Shown: piece by piece, positions 18,624 through 28,084 of the stretch
How the letters are laid out: each line of letters opens with the position of its first letter
How positions within the stretch are numbered: position 1 is the first letter of the stretch
Assembly: GCF_036825535.1 (NCBI RefSeq)
Contig: NZ_CP098813.1
Coordinates: 1,736,001-1,800,000 of the forward strand
Reading direction: 5' to 3'
Origin: Parasalinivibrio latis
GTDB lineage: Bacteria > Pseudomonadota > Gammaproteobacteria > Enterobacterales > Vibrionaceae
DNA: 64,000 nucleotides
Notes under the pieces: model-generated
Database searches by the model: none
What the model was told of the DNA's origin: nothing
What the model saw: only the letters and a program-made list of their open reading frames with translations
Made by a program: the position numbers and the translations under genes

Positions 18624-19337
18624 TCACCATGGAATGACTTCACCATCCCAGTGATACAGAGTTCCCGAGTGTTCCGGCCCCAACGACGCAAAGCAATCCA
18701 AAACCCGATGCGCTGTTAAATCCGGTGTAAAAATACTTTCTTCAGGCCAATTGGCGGTAAAAGGTTCAGACAGCGGGCTGTATGTAGTACCAGGATGAAT
18801 TGCCGCCACTGAAACCCGGCTGTGGTTGCGCCCCCATTCGATGCTAAGATTCCGGATAAACATATTCAGGGCAGCCTTGCTCATTCGGTAGCTGTACCAT
18901 CCTCCCAGCCTGTTATCCTCGATACTCCCTATCCTTGCACTGATAGACAGCCAACGAAAAGGGTCATCTTTGCGAATTAAGCCTTCAACCGCCTGGGCAA
19001 GGTGGACATGGGACAGGACATTTGCGCTAATGCATTCTGCAAGGGCTTCTGCCTTTAGTTGTGAAAGGGCTTTTTCTGGCTTGACGTTATTGTTATGAAG
19101 TAAGCCTGCACAGTGTATTACCCCCGCCAGATCTTCCCTCATACCCTTCAGCCACGTGGAAACAGAAGGCACTGATTCCGGCTGGCTAAGGTCTGTTGTT
19201 AAATGCTCGGCACCAGAAAAATGTGCGGGCGCCCGGCTGATGGTGAGCAATTTGTAGCGCCCTTCTGCAAGAATCGCTTCACATACTGCTCTACCAATCG
19301 CTCCGTTACTGCCAGCAACCAAAATGGTCTCTTTCAT
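18624..19337 (-). CDS. Short-chain dehydrogenase/reductase (C-factor-like)
   Basis: The 237-residue protein has a Rossmann fold with the nucleotide-binding motif GSNGAIG at 9-15, HCAG near residue 75 and the catalytic YRMSK (Y-x3-K) preceded by a serine in SISARIG. It resembles the CsgA/C-factor branch of SDRs, whose substrates are mostly unknown. It is divergent from folM with a 118-base gap, so the two SDR genes may share control. Confidence 0.82.
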   Translation of the reverse strand: MKETILVAGSNGAIGRAVCEAILAEGRYKLLTISRAPAHFSGAEHLTTDLSQPESVPSVSTWLKGMREDLAGVIHCAGLLHNNNVKPEKALSQLKAEALAECISANVLSHVHLAQAVEGLIRKDDPFRWLSISARIGSIEDNRLGGWYSYRMSKAALNMFIRNLSIEWGRNHSRVSVAAIHPGTTYSPLSEPFTANWPEESIFTPDLTAHRVLDCFASLGPEHSGTLYHWDGEVIPW

Positions 19338-19455
19338 AATAGCGCCCCCAAACCGATTTTACTTTAATGTTATGACTTGGATAACACAGGCAATTACAAA
19401 TGTTGTGCTAACGTATCACCATGTTCTAATTAAAGTTTAGGAGCATTCCTGAAAA

Positions 19456-20169
19456 ATGGATCATCCAGGATTATTAGTCACTGGTGGCGGACAACGAATT
19501 GGGTTGCATGTAGCCGAAGAGTTTTTGTCTAGAAATATCCCGGTTTATGTCACGTACAGAACCGAACGTGACTCCATCATGCGTTTACGTGAGTCTGGGG
19601 CCATATGTATATATGCTGACTTTTCAACCAATGAAGGTATAGAAGCTTTTATTCATAGACTGAAGCAGCATAAGCCCTCTCTCTCGACAGTTATACACAA
19701 TGCTTCAGCTTGGGCTGCCGAAAAAAACGCCCAGGACGTTGCCGGACTCATGGACGGGTTGATGAATGTTCATGTCAAAGCCCCCTACTTGATAAACCTG
19801 GCTTTAGCCGACTCACTTGTACCCGGAAAATCTGGCGGTGCAGACATCATCCATATGACAGATTTTGTGGCAGGAAAAGGAAGTGCCAAACATATCGCCT
19901 ATGCCGCAAGTAAAGCGGCTCTTGAAAATCTTACCCTATCATTCGCAGCCCGGTTAGCGCCTAGAATTAAAGTAAACAGTATTGCCCCTGCCCTTATTAT
20001 GTTTAATGAGAGTGATGATGAAGCTTACAAAAAGAAAGCATTGGATAAATCAGTGATGCAGTTGGTGCCTGGCCCCGAAGAAGTGATGGAAGCTATCGAT
20101 TTCATCATGTCCAGCCGTTACATGACCGCTCAGACAATCCACCTCAATGGTGGACGAAACGTCAGATAA
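19456..20169 (+). CDS. folM: FolM, dihydromonapterin/dihydrofolate reductase (SDR)
   Basis: The product is 237 residues. The motif TGGGQRIG (9-16) is the TGx3RxG form used by pteridine reductases for NADPH; YAASK is the catalytic Tyr-Lys pair. FolM reduces dihydromonapterin to tetrahydromonapterin and has weak dihydrofolate reductase activity. The next gene is folX, 17 bases downstream, which makes dihydromonapterin triphosphate; this pairing is strong support. Confidence 0.9.
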   Translation: MDHPGLLVTGGGQRIGLHVAEEFLSRNIPVYVTYRTERDSIMRLRESGAICIYADFSTNEGIEAFIHRLKQHKPSLSTVIHNASAWAAEKNAQDVAGLMDGLMNVHVKAPYLINLALADSLVPGKSGGADIIHMTDFVAGKGSAKHIAYAASKAALENLTLSFAARLAPRIKVNSIAPALIMFNESDDEAYKKKALDKSVMQLVPGPEEVMEAIDFIMSSRYMTAQTIHLNGGRNVR

Positions 20170-20186
20170 ATAACAAAAGGATCCCT

Positions 20187-20549
20187 ATGCGAAACGCCAT
20201 TATTACAGTGACAAACCTTCGCCTGAGAACCTACATTGGCTTTAACGAGGAAGAACGTCAAAAGAAACAGGATGTCATCATCAATTTCGAAATCCACTAT
20301 CCCGGCGAAAAAGCCTGTATAGATGACAATGTGGAAGACGCACTCAACTACAAAATAGTTACGAAGGAAATCATTGATCACGTTGAACAGGGACGTTTCC
20401 TGCTATTGGAAAAGCTCGTGGCGGATGTCCTTGAAATTACCAGCAGGCATCCCTGGGTAACATTCTCTAAGGTGACTATAGACAAACCTCACGCCCTTAG
20501 GTTCGCCGATTCGGTATCCCTCAGTCTCAGTTGGTGTAAGGCTGATTAA
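20187..20549 (+). CDS. folX: FolX, dihydroneopterin triphosphate 2'-epimerase
   Basis: The product is 120 residues, the same length as E. coli FolX, and shares most of its blocks (LRLRT-IG, ALNY, VTK-II-HVE, ALR-ADSVS-SLSW). It epimerises 7,8-dihydroneopterin triphosphate to dihydromonapterin triphosphate, upstream of FolM. It is related to FolB but this sequence matches FolX. Confidence 0.94.
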   Translation: MRNAIITVTNLRLRTYIGFNEEERQKKQDVIINFEIHYPGEKACIDDNVEDALNYKIVTKEIIDHVEQGRFLLLEKLVADVLEITSRHPWVTFSKVTIDKPHALRFADSVSLSLSWCKAD

Positions 20550-20575
20550 ATATCTGATCTTCATAGGATCCATTG

Positions 20576-20596
20576 GCCCGGTTTAACCGGGCTTTT
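20576..20596 (+). terminator. Intrinsic terminator of folM-folX
   Basis: Stem GCCCGGT (20576-20582) and ACCGGGC (20586-20592) with a TTA loop and a T4 tail. Confidence 0.8.
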
Positions 20597-20772
20597 ACCG
20601 GAACCTACTTCGTACACACCCTTACCTGCACTCATTCCAAATTTTCGAACGACTCAAACAAAAGCGAATACTTATTATTCAGGCACCAGCATTTAAACTG
20701 GCATTAGTCTATTCAACTAATTCAGTACCAACTCAGTGTCTACTTTAATAATGACACCCAAAAGGAAATCTG

Positions 20773-21300
20773 ATGCCTTATAACCTTACTGCTCGCGTTA
20801 TTCACTGGATTTCAGCACTCATTGTATTTGGGTTGTTTGGTGTCGGCTTGTGGATGGTTGACCTGACTTACTACAGTCCGTGGTATAAAACCGCGCCAGA
20901 CTGGCACCGTTCTATTGGAATTTTGTTAGCGTTTGTCACAGTCTTTCGCCTTATCTGGAAAACCATCAAAAGCCATCCAGCAATCGAAGGAGCCCAATGG
21001 GAGATTTTTGCAGCACATATCGTGCATAAATTTCTTTACCTTCTAATGTTCACCCTTTTCGTATCCGGCTACCTCATTTCCACCGAAGACGGCAGGCCTG
21101 TTTCTGTGTTCAACTGGTTCACAATCCCTTCGCTTGGAAAGCTATTCGAAAACCAAGCTGATATTGCCGGCATTATTCATTACTACACCGCATTTACTCT
21201 TATTGTTTTTGCCATTCTGCACGCAGCAGCGGCACTAAAGCACCACTTTATCAACAAGGACAATACACTCAGAAAAATGATTGGAGACTCAACACGATGA
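20773..21300 (+). CDS. Cytochrome b561-family inner-membrane protein
   Basis: The 175-residue protein has four hydrophobic helices. Conserved His residues near 11 (VIHW), 45 (DWHRSIG), 135-140 (IHYY) and 150 (LHAAAALKHH) are expected haem b ligands. It probably passes electrons between the quinone pool and a periplasmic partner. It overlaps yceI by 4 bases (ATGA), the same arrangement as E. coli yceJ-yceI. Confidence 0.9.
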   Translation: MPYNLTARVIHWISALIVFGLFGVGLWMVDLTYYSPWYKTAPDWHRSIGILLAFVTVFRLIWKTIKSHPAIEGAQWEIFAAHIVHKFLYLLMFTLFVSGYLISTEDGRPVSVFNWFTIPSLGKLFENQADIAGIIHYYTAFTLIVFAILHAAAALKHHFINKDNTLRKMIGDSTR

Positions 21301-21866
21301 AGAAAACCTTTCTTGCTTTGGGCCTGAGCGCCTTCATGGTTGTGCCTTTTGCAGCTTCTGCTGACACCTATATGATCGACTCAAAAGGTGCACACGCCTC
21401 TATCAATTTTAAGGTACCGCACCTCGGATACAGTTTTATCAAGGGGCGTTTTAATACTTTTACCGGGGAATTCACCTACGATCCGGCAAATGTCACGGCA
21501 TCTTCGGTTGAAGTCTCCGTAGATACGACCAGCCTCGACTCAAATCACGCGGAGCGTGACAAGCACTTACGTTCAAACGACTTCATCGATGCCGGTGAAT
21601 TTGGTACAGCGATATTTAAAAGCACCAAAGTGGTAGATAAAGGTGACGGGAAACTCGCAATAATGGGTGACTTAACCTTGCATGGGAAAACCCAGCCAAT
21701 TGAAATAGATGCTTCTTTTGTGGGTGCGGGTAATGACCCTTGGGGTGGATACCGCGCCGGTTTTGAGGGAACTACCCGCTTGGAGTTGAAAGACTTTGGT
21801 ATCCAGGTAATGGGCCCGTCAAGCTACGTCGACATGGAACTTCATGTAGAGGGCATCCGGAAATAA
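21297..21866 (+). CDS. yceI: YceI-family periplasmic lipid-binding-like protein
   Basis: The 189-residue protein has a Sec signal peptide (MKKTFLALGLSAFMVVPFAASA) and a lipocalin-like beta-barrel. Homologues bind polyisoprenoids such as ubiquinone-8. Family blocks DSNHAERDKHLRS and GDLTLHG are present. The overlap with the b561 gene suggests a role in quinone-linked electron transfer; this is inference. Confidence 0.9.
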   Translation: MKKTFLALGLSAFMVVPFAASADTYMIDSKGAHASINFKVPHLGYSFIKGRFNTFTGEFTYDPANVTASSVEVSVDTTSLDSNHAERDKHLRSNDFIDAGEFGTAIFKSTKVVDKGDGKLAIMGDLTLHGKTQPIEIDASFVGAGNDPWGGYRAGFEGTTRLELKDFGIQVMGPSSYVDMELHVEGIRK

Positions 21867-21893
21867 CGATAAATCAACGGCTGTTGAAATTTG

Positions 21894-21931
21894 GACCCAT
21901 ATTTACACGTAATGTTTGAATATGGGTCTTT
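21894..21931. terminator. Hairpin between yceI and the convergent small gene
   Basis: GACCCATATT (21894-21903) and AATATGGGTC (21919-21928) with a 15-base loop and TTTC after it. It lies between convergent genes. Confidence 0.6.
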
Positions 21932-21933
21932 CA

Positions 21934-22155
21934 TTATTCAACGGCAATACCTGCTTCTGCAGCGACATCGTGAGCGACTTGGCCATCCGGCAACCCAAGG
22001 CTCCAAGACACACCGGATCCATTTGCCAGCAAAGTTGTCCCTAGAATTCGAATGTCCTGTGTCGTTGCTTGAAGTGTAATTGCAGGGTTTTTCATCCTCA
22101 TCCACACTTCATGTGCGGTAACGACCAGTTTTCCCTCTTCAAGTTCAAAGGTCAT
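21934..22155 (-). CDS. Small DUF3389-like protein
   Basis: The 73-residue protein (MTFELEEGKLVVTAHEVWMR...) resembles the short DUF3389 family known from Vibrio and relatives, with no known function. It has no membrane segment. Its ATG overlaps the stop of the thioesterase gene by 4 bases, so the two are co-translated. Family recognition is from memory of the sequence pattern and is moderate. Confidence 0.65.
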   Translation of the reverse strand: MTFELEEGKLVVTAHEVWMRMKNPAITLQATTQDIRILGTTLLANGSGVSWSLGLPDGQVAHDVAAEAGIAVE

Positions 22156-22586
22156 GCTGACACCTTCTTATGTGTCATTACAGCCATGGTTAACCGACTG
22201 CTGCAAACCATACGCTCTCTTTCATCACGGATATCTATCTGCCAAACCTGAGTCGTTGCCCCTAAATGAACAGGTACAGCTTTTCCCGTGACTGAGCCAC
22301 TGCGCATTGACCTGATGTGGTTTGCATTTATATCCAGCCCGACACAGTACTTGTTCGTTTCAACAGCCATATTTGCTGCCAGTGACCCTAGGGTTTCGGC
22401 AAGCACCACTGATGCGCCGCCGTGCAACATGCCAAGAGGTTGATGAGTATGGGGGACAACCGGCATTGTGCCTGACAGACTGTTTTCATCAAAACTGGTA
22501 TAGATGATACCAAGGTGCTCGACCAGTGTATTACTGGAGCTAGCGTTGAGCGATTCCAAAGTAAATGGTTTTTTCCAGATTGACAC
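22152..22586 (-). CDS. Hotdog-fold acyl-CoA thioesterase, MenI/YdiI type
   Basis: The product is 144 residues. It closely follows E. coli YdiI/MenI (136 residues): HGGASVVLAETLGS with the catalytic Glu, LDINANHIRS, and QVWQI-I-DE. MenI hydrolyses 1,4-dihydroxy-2-naphthoyl-CoA in menaquinone synthesis, but relatives act on other acyl-CoAs. I chose GTG 22586, preceded by GGAGG, which begins at the position matching E. coli MIWK. No other men gene is visible, so the substrate is uncertain. Confidence 0.88.
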   Translation of the reverse strand: MSIWKKPFTLESLNASSSNTLVEHLGIIYTSFDENSLSGTMPVVPHTHQPLGMLHGGASVVLAETLGSLAANMAVETNKYCVGLDINANHIRSMRSGSVTGKAVPVHLGATTQVWQIDIRDERERMVCSSRLTMAVMTHKKVSA

Positions 22587-22697
22587 TCTACCTCCGCGAA
22601 CTCGCAACAAAACTCAAACCTGCACCCCACAGTGCTGCTTTTGCGTGTCATAATAACCCACTGGAATGATGAAGTAATCAAGGACAACGAATCGACT

Positions 22698-23498
22698 ATG
22701 TTTATTCGCTCACCTATTAAGCACCTCCTGGTTGGCCTTTCTGTTTTAGTGGTCACAGCCTGTGTCCAGTCTCCAACCGGCCGTAGCCAGTTGTTGATGA
22801 TGAACAGTTCCCAAATGGCCCAGCTCGGTTCCCAGTCTTTTGAGGAGCTTAAAAAGAAAGAAAAAATCGAACGGGATCCAGCAATAAACCAATATGTAAA
22901 TTGCGTCACCGATGCCCTGTTAAAACATGTCCCTAAACAAGAAGCTTTCAAAAATTGGGAAGTGGTTGTTTTTGACAGCGAACAAGTCAATGCCTTTGCT
23001 CTTCCTGGTGGGAAAATTGGTGTTTACACCGGCCTTCTTAAAGTCGCAAACAATGAAGACCAACTAGCAGCGGTAATAGGTCATGAAATAGGCCACGTCC
23101 TTGCCAAACACAGCAACGAACGTGTTACCCAACAGCAGTTAGCTGGGGTAGGAATGATGATCGGAGGCGTTGCACTCGCCAACAGTGAACATAAGGAACT
23201 CGCTATTGCAGCACTTGGCGCGGGGATCACCTATGGGATTATTCTGCCTTGGGGACGGACTCAAGAATCAGAATCAGACATTATTGGGTTGCACCTGATG
23301 TCAGAAGCAGGTTTTAACCCGAGAGAAAGTGTGTCTCTTTGGCAAAATATGGCAAAAGCCTCTAAAGGGGCTCCGCCCGAATTTCTTTCTACACACCCAT
23401 CAAGTAATACGCGTATAAAGGACTTGAGGGAGGAAATACCGAAGCTTCCTTCATCTGGCGTGAAGCGTCCACAATGTCGGGTCCCTGCCAATATTTGA
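22698..23498 (+). CDS. M48-family metalloprotease lipoprotein (LoiP/YggG-like)
   Basis: The 266-residue protein has a lipoprotein signal (VVTAC lipobox) and an M48 domain with the zinc motif HEIGH, the third ligand in QESESD (E-x3-D) and FALPGGKIGVYTGLL. It resembles E. coli LoiP/YggG, an outer-membrane lipoprotein that cuts misfolded envelope proteins. I chose ATG 22698 because the signal peptide begins there; the longer frame from 22632 adds a polar extension. Confidence 0.9.
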   Translation: MFIRSPIKHLLVGLSVLVVTACVQSPTGRSQLLMMNSSQMAQLGSQSFEELKKKEKIERDPAINQYVNCVTDALLKHVPKQEAFKNWEVVVFDSEQVNAFALPGGKIGVYTGLLKVANNEDQLAAVIGHEIGHVLAKHSNERVTQQQLAGVGMMIGGVALANSEHKELAIAALGAGITYGIILPWGRTQESESDIIGLHLMSEAGFNPRESVSLWQNMAKASKGAPPEFLSTHPSSNTRIKDLREEIPKLPSSGVKRPQCRVPANI

Positions 23499-23514
23499 GT
23501 TTCCGGGAAAATAA

Positions 23515-23540
23515 AGAAAAGCGCCATCTGGCGCTTTTCT
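23515..23540. terminator. Bidirectional terminator between the M48 and aminotransferase genes
   Basis: Perfect 12-bp stem AGAAAAGCGCCA (23515-23526) and TGGCGCTTTTCT (23529-23540); the A-rich and T-rich arms suit either direction. Confidence 0.85.
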
Positions 23541-23566
23541 CATTTGGGGACGATTGTCACCTTTTC

Positions 23567-24751
23567 TTATCTGGATACCATTACCATCGCATCAGCAAGG
23601 TAATCAATGCGGGTTTCACTTAATCCAGCAATATTAATACGGCTGTCCCCAACTGCGTAGATAGCATGTTCATCCTTCAACTTCTTGACCTGTTCAGTTG
23701 AAAAACCAACAACAGAAAACATGCCTTTGTGTTTTTCAATAAAGTCAAAGCGGTTATCCCCTATACGGTCACGCAGTGCCTTCGCCAAAGCCTGTCGCAG
23801 GCTGACAATACGCTGGTTCATCCCAGCCACTTCAGCTTCCCAACTGTTTCTCAGCGCTGGCGTGCCAAGAATCATCTCTACTATCGCGGCACCATGGTCC
23901 GGCGGCATGGTGTACGTACTCCTGGCCAAATTCAACAGCTTACCTTTAGCATTCAATGCTTTCTCGGCAGACGCCCCAATAACCATGGCTGCACCGGTAC
24001 GCTCCCGGTAGAGACCAAAGCTTTTTGAGCACGATGTAGCAACAAGCACTTCTTCAAGGTTGTCTGCAAGATGGCGAAGCCCTCTGGCATCAGCTTCCAA
24101 TCCGTCACCGAACCCCTGATACGCGATATCTACGAATGGCGTAAACCCATTTTTGGATGCCAGCTCAGCCACACGTTTCCATGCCTCAAATGGCACGTCA
24201 GCACCGGTAGGGTTATGGCAGCACCCATGTAAAAGGACAACATCGTTTTTGCCTGCACCTTTCAGCGCTTCAAGCATCGCATCCAGGTCTACCAATTTGG
24301 TATCCCTGTTGAAATATGGATAGTGCCTAACCTTCAACCCGGCAGCTTCCATAACCGGGCGGTGATTAACATAGCTGGGGTCAGAAATCCACACAGTGGT
24401 GTCCGGGTTGGCGACACGCATTAGGTCGGCAAGCATACGCAAGGCTCCGCTTGCGCCGGGAGTTTGGATTGTTGAAACGCGGTTGAAGCCGTCAGTCCCT
24501 TCAAGCAATAGTGCCGTCATTGCCTGATTGAAACCCTCGTTTCCGGCCAAACCAACGTAAGACTTCGTGGTTTGCGTATCAGCCAAAATGGTCTGTGCAG
24601 TTTTTACAGCTTCCATAATAGGTGTTTCACCGTGACTGTTACGGTAAACCCCTATCCCTAAGTCCAACTTGCTTTCCCGTGGGTCCTGGCGAAACTCAAC
24701 AGTCAACGACAAAATAGGATCCGGCTGTGCGGGCGATAGCGTTTCTAGCAT
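23567..24751 (-). CDS. Aromatic/aspartate aminotransferase (class I, TyrB/PhhC type)
   Basis: The 394-residue PLP enzyme has HNPTGAD (Asn180), Asp208, Tyr211 and PLP lysine Lys243 in SCSKSFGLYRERTG. It transfers amino groups between aromatic or acidic amino acids and 2-oxoglutarate. Length and motifs suit the AspC/TyrB family; sequence alone does not settle aromatic versus aspartate preference. ATG 24751 is preferred to TTG 24754. Confidence 0.9.
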   Translation of the reverse strand: MLETLSPAQPDPILSLTVEFRQDPRESKLDLGIGVYRNSHGETPIMEAVKTAQTILADTQTTKSYVGLAGNEGFNQAMTALLLEGTDGFNRVSTIQTPGASGALRMLADLMRVANPDTTVWISDPSYVNHRPVMEAAGLKVRHYPYFNRDTKLVDLDAMLEALKGAGKNDVVLLHGCCHNPTGADVPFEAWKRVAELASKNGFTPFVDIAYQGFGDGLEADARGLRHLADNLEEVLVATSCSKSFGLYRERTGAAMVIGASAEKALNAKGKLLNLARSTYTMPPDHGAAIVEMILGTPALRNSWEAEVAGMNQRIVSLRQALAKALRDRIGDNRFDFIEKHKGMFSVVGFSTEQVKKLKDEHAIYAVGDSRINIAGLSETRIDYLADAMVMVSR

Positions 24752-24846
24752 CAATTCAACTTCCTAGCTGTAAAATTCAAAAACAGATATTTACAATACC
24801 CCAGATCCCTGTCCCCGCAAGTGAAAAACACCTCACCGAACCTATT

Positions 24847-27759
24847 TTAATGTAAAGGTGAAACCGTATTCGAGTCTTTCCAGCAAACGACTTTATTTCT
24901 ACCGGTCTTTTTAGCTTCGTACAAAGCATTGTCGGCTTGCGACAGAACTTTTTCGTATACAAAGACATCTTTGCTGTCACTGACGCCAATACTGACTGTG
25001 ATCTGTAAACCATGCTGCACGGGGGCGCAATTCGTTGTCTGGATTTTCCAGCGCAGCTTCTCGCAAAGTTCAACCAGTTCCCTGCTGGTTCCATCTTCCA
25101 ACATAATGGTGAATTCTTCTCCACCCCAGCGGGCAACCCTGCACTTATCCGACATTTCACTTCTAAGCAAATCAGCCACAATACAAATCGCTTTATCCCC
25201 GACCAAGTGGGAATAACGGTCATTTATTCTCTTGAAACGGTCAATATCAATAATCGCAATTGCAATCTCCCTGTCGTCCTCTTTACACCTGATAAACGAC
25301 TCAGCAACCCAGTTATCAAAGGCGCGCCGGTTTGCAAGACCGGTTAACTCATCTTCCCTGGAAAGCTTTTCAAATGCTTTTGCCTGTTTTTCCAGCTCGT
25401 GGGTTTTCCGGGATACCAGCCTGAGCAGCGCGGCTTCATGTCGCTTTACTTTGTCATGACGCCATTTTGCAGCAAGAAGCAAACCGCCAATTACCATTGC
25501 TCCCAATGCAACCTGAAACCACAACGTTTGCCAAAAGTGGGGTAAAAGCGTGATTTTTAACTTAGTTGTTTCCCCCACCTCCCGGCTGTGTGCATATCGT
25601 GAACGAACGTTAAATACATACTCTCCGGGTGGAAGATTCGTATATTCAACAGAGGTAGCGGTTCCCCGGGGCATCCATTGTTCATCAAAACCTTCCAGTT
25701 GCGTTTCATACCGGACTTTACTTGTCATAACAAAGCTCAGGCCAGCATACCCAATGCTGATACGGTTCCAACCAGGCTCCAGAACAAAATGATCGGTGAC
25801 GGCTTTTTTCTCAAATCCTTGTTCAAAAGATTCAATCACGACCGGTGGTGGTCGCTTAACCAATTCCGTCAACCTGCCCGGGTGGACTGATACCGCCCCA
25901 CCAGCAGTTGCCACCCAAATTTTGCCGTCATTCGCGCGTGTGGCAGCGGGGGTTGACCCACCATTTGCCTGAGAGCTTTTCATTCCGTCACCTTCGTCAA
26001 AAAGGTCGAATGGCACACTCTGTGTCTTTCTGTCTGAAAAGAGATTGGCTTCATTAATATCTATACGGAGAATTCCACGGTTTGTCGTCAGCCAAAAATC
26101 CCCTTCGAAATCAGCCTGGACAGCAAACATTTTCTCTACAGGCAAGCCGGCATTTTTACCGATAATATGCATCGCACCGTCTTCAAAGCGGTACCTTACC
26201 AATCCCCGGTCAGTGGTTATCCACATAGCCTGTCCCGGCTGCTCATAAAACCCGAAGGCATACTCTGCGTTTTCAAGGCTGGATAGCAAGAGCGGCTTCA
26301 ACTCTCCGTCTCGCCAGATAGCCGCGCCCCGTCCGGTACCTATCCACACGTTTCCATAACTGTCTTGCGCCAGTGCCATAATGAAATCACCGGGCAATCC
26401 GTCAGCAAGGCCCAGATGCTCTACCTCACCATTGTGGTATATAGCAATACCGTTACTCGTCCCTATCCATAATCGACCTTCAACGTCGTATAGCATCGAT
26501 CTAATTTCATTTGCTGGAAGTCCATCGTCGGTAGATACGTAGACGTTTACAGGCTTGTTTGGTGAGTAGGAAATAACGCCACGGGTATAGGTACCAATTA
26601 GCACGTCACCGTTATTACCTTCAAGTAAACTCAGTGCTGACACCGGGCTGCTGAAACCAAGACTTAACGGAATAATCTGGTTGTCTTTAAAAACAGAGAC
26701 GCCTTTGCTTCCTGCCACAAATACATCGCCACTGCTGTGGGCCAACACGCTGCGTATATAGTCACTTGGTAGTCCGTTCAGCACATCATAGTTAACAAAC
26801 GGGGCTTCACGCAGCCGGTACAAGCCACCATTTGTTCCGACCCAGATGCTTCGTTCGTGATCCTGATACATGGACAAAACACGGTTGTGTGGCAACCCTT
26901 GTTCGACACCCAACCATTCAAGTTGACCGTCATGTAACCGGGCGACGCCCTGACTTATTGTGCCAAGCCAGATACTGTTGCTGTCATCAACCAAAATGGT
27001 GCTGACTGCGACTTTGTCTAAAAATGTGTCTAGCTCTTCAAACTTTCCGTTTCGGTACCTAAGCGCGCCATAGCGCCCACCGATAAGGAGGTCACTCCCT
27101 TGGACTGCCAGCGCGTATACCGGTTTATTGTTAAGGCTGTTTCCTTCGTGGAATTTTTTTGCTGTAAATACATGATCTACGGATACGTCGGCAGCATACA
27201 AACCGCTATTGGTTGCCATCCAAATTTTGTTCTCAAACTCGAGCAGCCGGTAAGCACCATCTGTAACAACAGGGATGTATGTCTGGTTTTTTTCATCCAG
27301 ATACGCCACTCCCGTACCTTCCATAGCAATCCAAAGGCGACCGGTAGAATCACGCATAGCAAAGTTAACCATCGCCGGGGCTAGAGGAAATGATTTCCAA
27401 GTATTGTTTTGCCAACAGGTAAGGGTGCCTCTGGCCCCCGCCATGAAAACGGTGTTGTCATCATCAACCCACAGGCCGCGAATCCCGCTGTCAAACATAC
27501 CGGTTTCCAGACTTCTGTCATAAAGCCGGAATGTTCTGCCGTTATACCGTGCGACACCTTCCCACGTTGCGAGCCAAAGGTAACCTTCCTGGGATTGGGA
27601 AATACTGTTTATCGCATTGTGCGGAAGTCCGTTGCGCGTAGTCCAAGACTCCGCGAAGTAATCTTCAAGCGAGAGTGTTGGAGTCACAGCGCCAACTGAG
27701 TGTATGTAAACAGAAAAGGTGAGCAGCGCCCACCTTACAATCGAACTAATAAACTTCAT
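24847..27759 (-). CDS. Propeller-sensor diguanylate cyclase (periplasmic Reg_prop/Y_Y_Y plus GGDEF)
   Basis: The 970-residue protein has a signal peptide (about 1-24) and then many repeats of the form DG-LWIGT-GL-R (about 35-640), expected to build two seven-bladed propellers. A Y_Y_Y-type beta-sandwich follows (about 670-755), then one transmembrane helix (about 765-785), a short coiled coil and a GGDEF domain with GGEEF at 879-883. The active site is intact, so it should make c-di-GMP in response to a periplasmic ligand. The inhibitory RxxD position reads EMSD, so product inhibition is probably lost. Confidence 0.92.
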   Translation of the reverse strand: MKFISSIVRWALLTFSVYIHSVGAVTPTLSLEDYFAESWTTRNGLPHNAINSISQSQEGYLWLATWEGVARYNGRTFRLYDRSLETGMFDSGIRGLWVDDDNTVFMAGARGTLTCWQNNTWKSFPLAPAMVNFAMRDSTGRLWIAMEGTGVAYLDEKNQTYIPVVTDGAYRLLEFENKIWMATNSGLYAADVSVDHVFTAKKFHEGNSLNNKPVYALAVQGSDLLIGGRYGALRYRNGKFEELDTFLDKVAVSTILVDDSNSIWLGTISQGVARLHDGQLEWLGVEQGLPHNRVLSMYQDHERSIWVGTNGGLYRLREAPFVNYDVLNGLPSDYIRSVLAHSSGDVFVAGSKGVSVFKDNQIIPLSLGFSSPVSALSLLEGNNGDVLIGTYTRGVISYSPNKPVNVYVSTDDGLPANEIRSMLYDVEGRLWIGTSNGIAIYHNGEVEHLGLADGLPGDFIMALAQDSYGNVWIGTGRGAAIWRDGELKPLLLSSLENAEYAFGFYEQPGQAMWITTDRGLVRYRFEDGAMHIIGKNAGLPVEKMFAVQADFEGDFWLTTNRGILRIDINEANLFSDRKTQSVPFDLFDEGDGMKSSQANGGSTPAATRANDGKIWVATAGGAVSVHPGRLTELVKRPPPVVIESFEQGFEKKAVTDHFVLEPGWNRISIGYAGLSFVMTSKVRYETQLEGFDEQWMPRGTATSVEYTNLPPGEYVFNVRSRYAHSREVGETTKLKITLLPHFWQTLWFQVALGAMVIGGLLLAAKWRHDKVKRHEAALLRLVSRKTHELEKQAKAFEKLSREDELTGLANRRAFDNWVAESFIRCKEDDREIAIAIIDIDRFKRINDRYSHLVGDKAICIVADLLRSEMSDKCRVARWGGEEFTIMLEDGTSRELVELCEKLRWKIQTTNCAPVQHGLQITVSIGVSDSKDVFVYEKVLSQADNALYEAKKTGRNKVVCWKDSNTVSPLH

Positions 27760-28084
27760 GATCCTTGTAACTACCTACTGGTATATTCCTGCACAAGAAA
27801 AAAGATTCAAAAGAAAAAAATCCGTGCAGCAAGTATGCGTCCTCACCCGCAATAATTTTAATAATTTCCTAATTTTGAAGCATATCTTTTAACTGGATCA
27901 CATAATGTGAGATAGCATGGCGGTTTTAAATAACACATTTAAATCAGTGCCTTATATGAAACATATGGCACAGAATGCTATTAACGGCATACAGCCGCAC
28001 TAAATTCACATGCCATCAATACATTGTTAACGGAAATTTACTCATGCATTGTTAAACCAAATTACAATCAGGGCTATTTCTCAT
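27760..28084. other. Divergent intergenic region GGDEF gene / Nudix gene
   Basis: 325 AT-rich bases with no convincing ORF, probably holding promoters for both directions. I see no clear operator. Confidence 0.5.
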
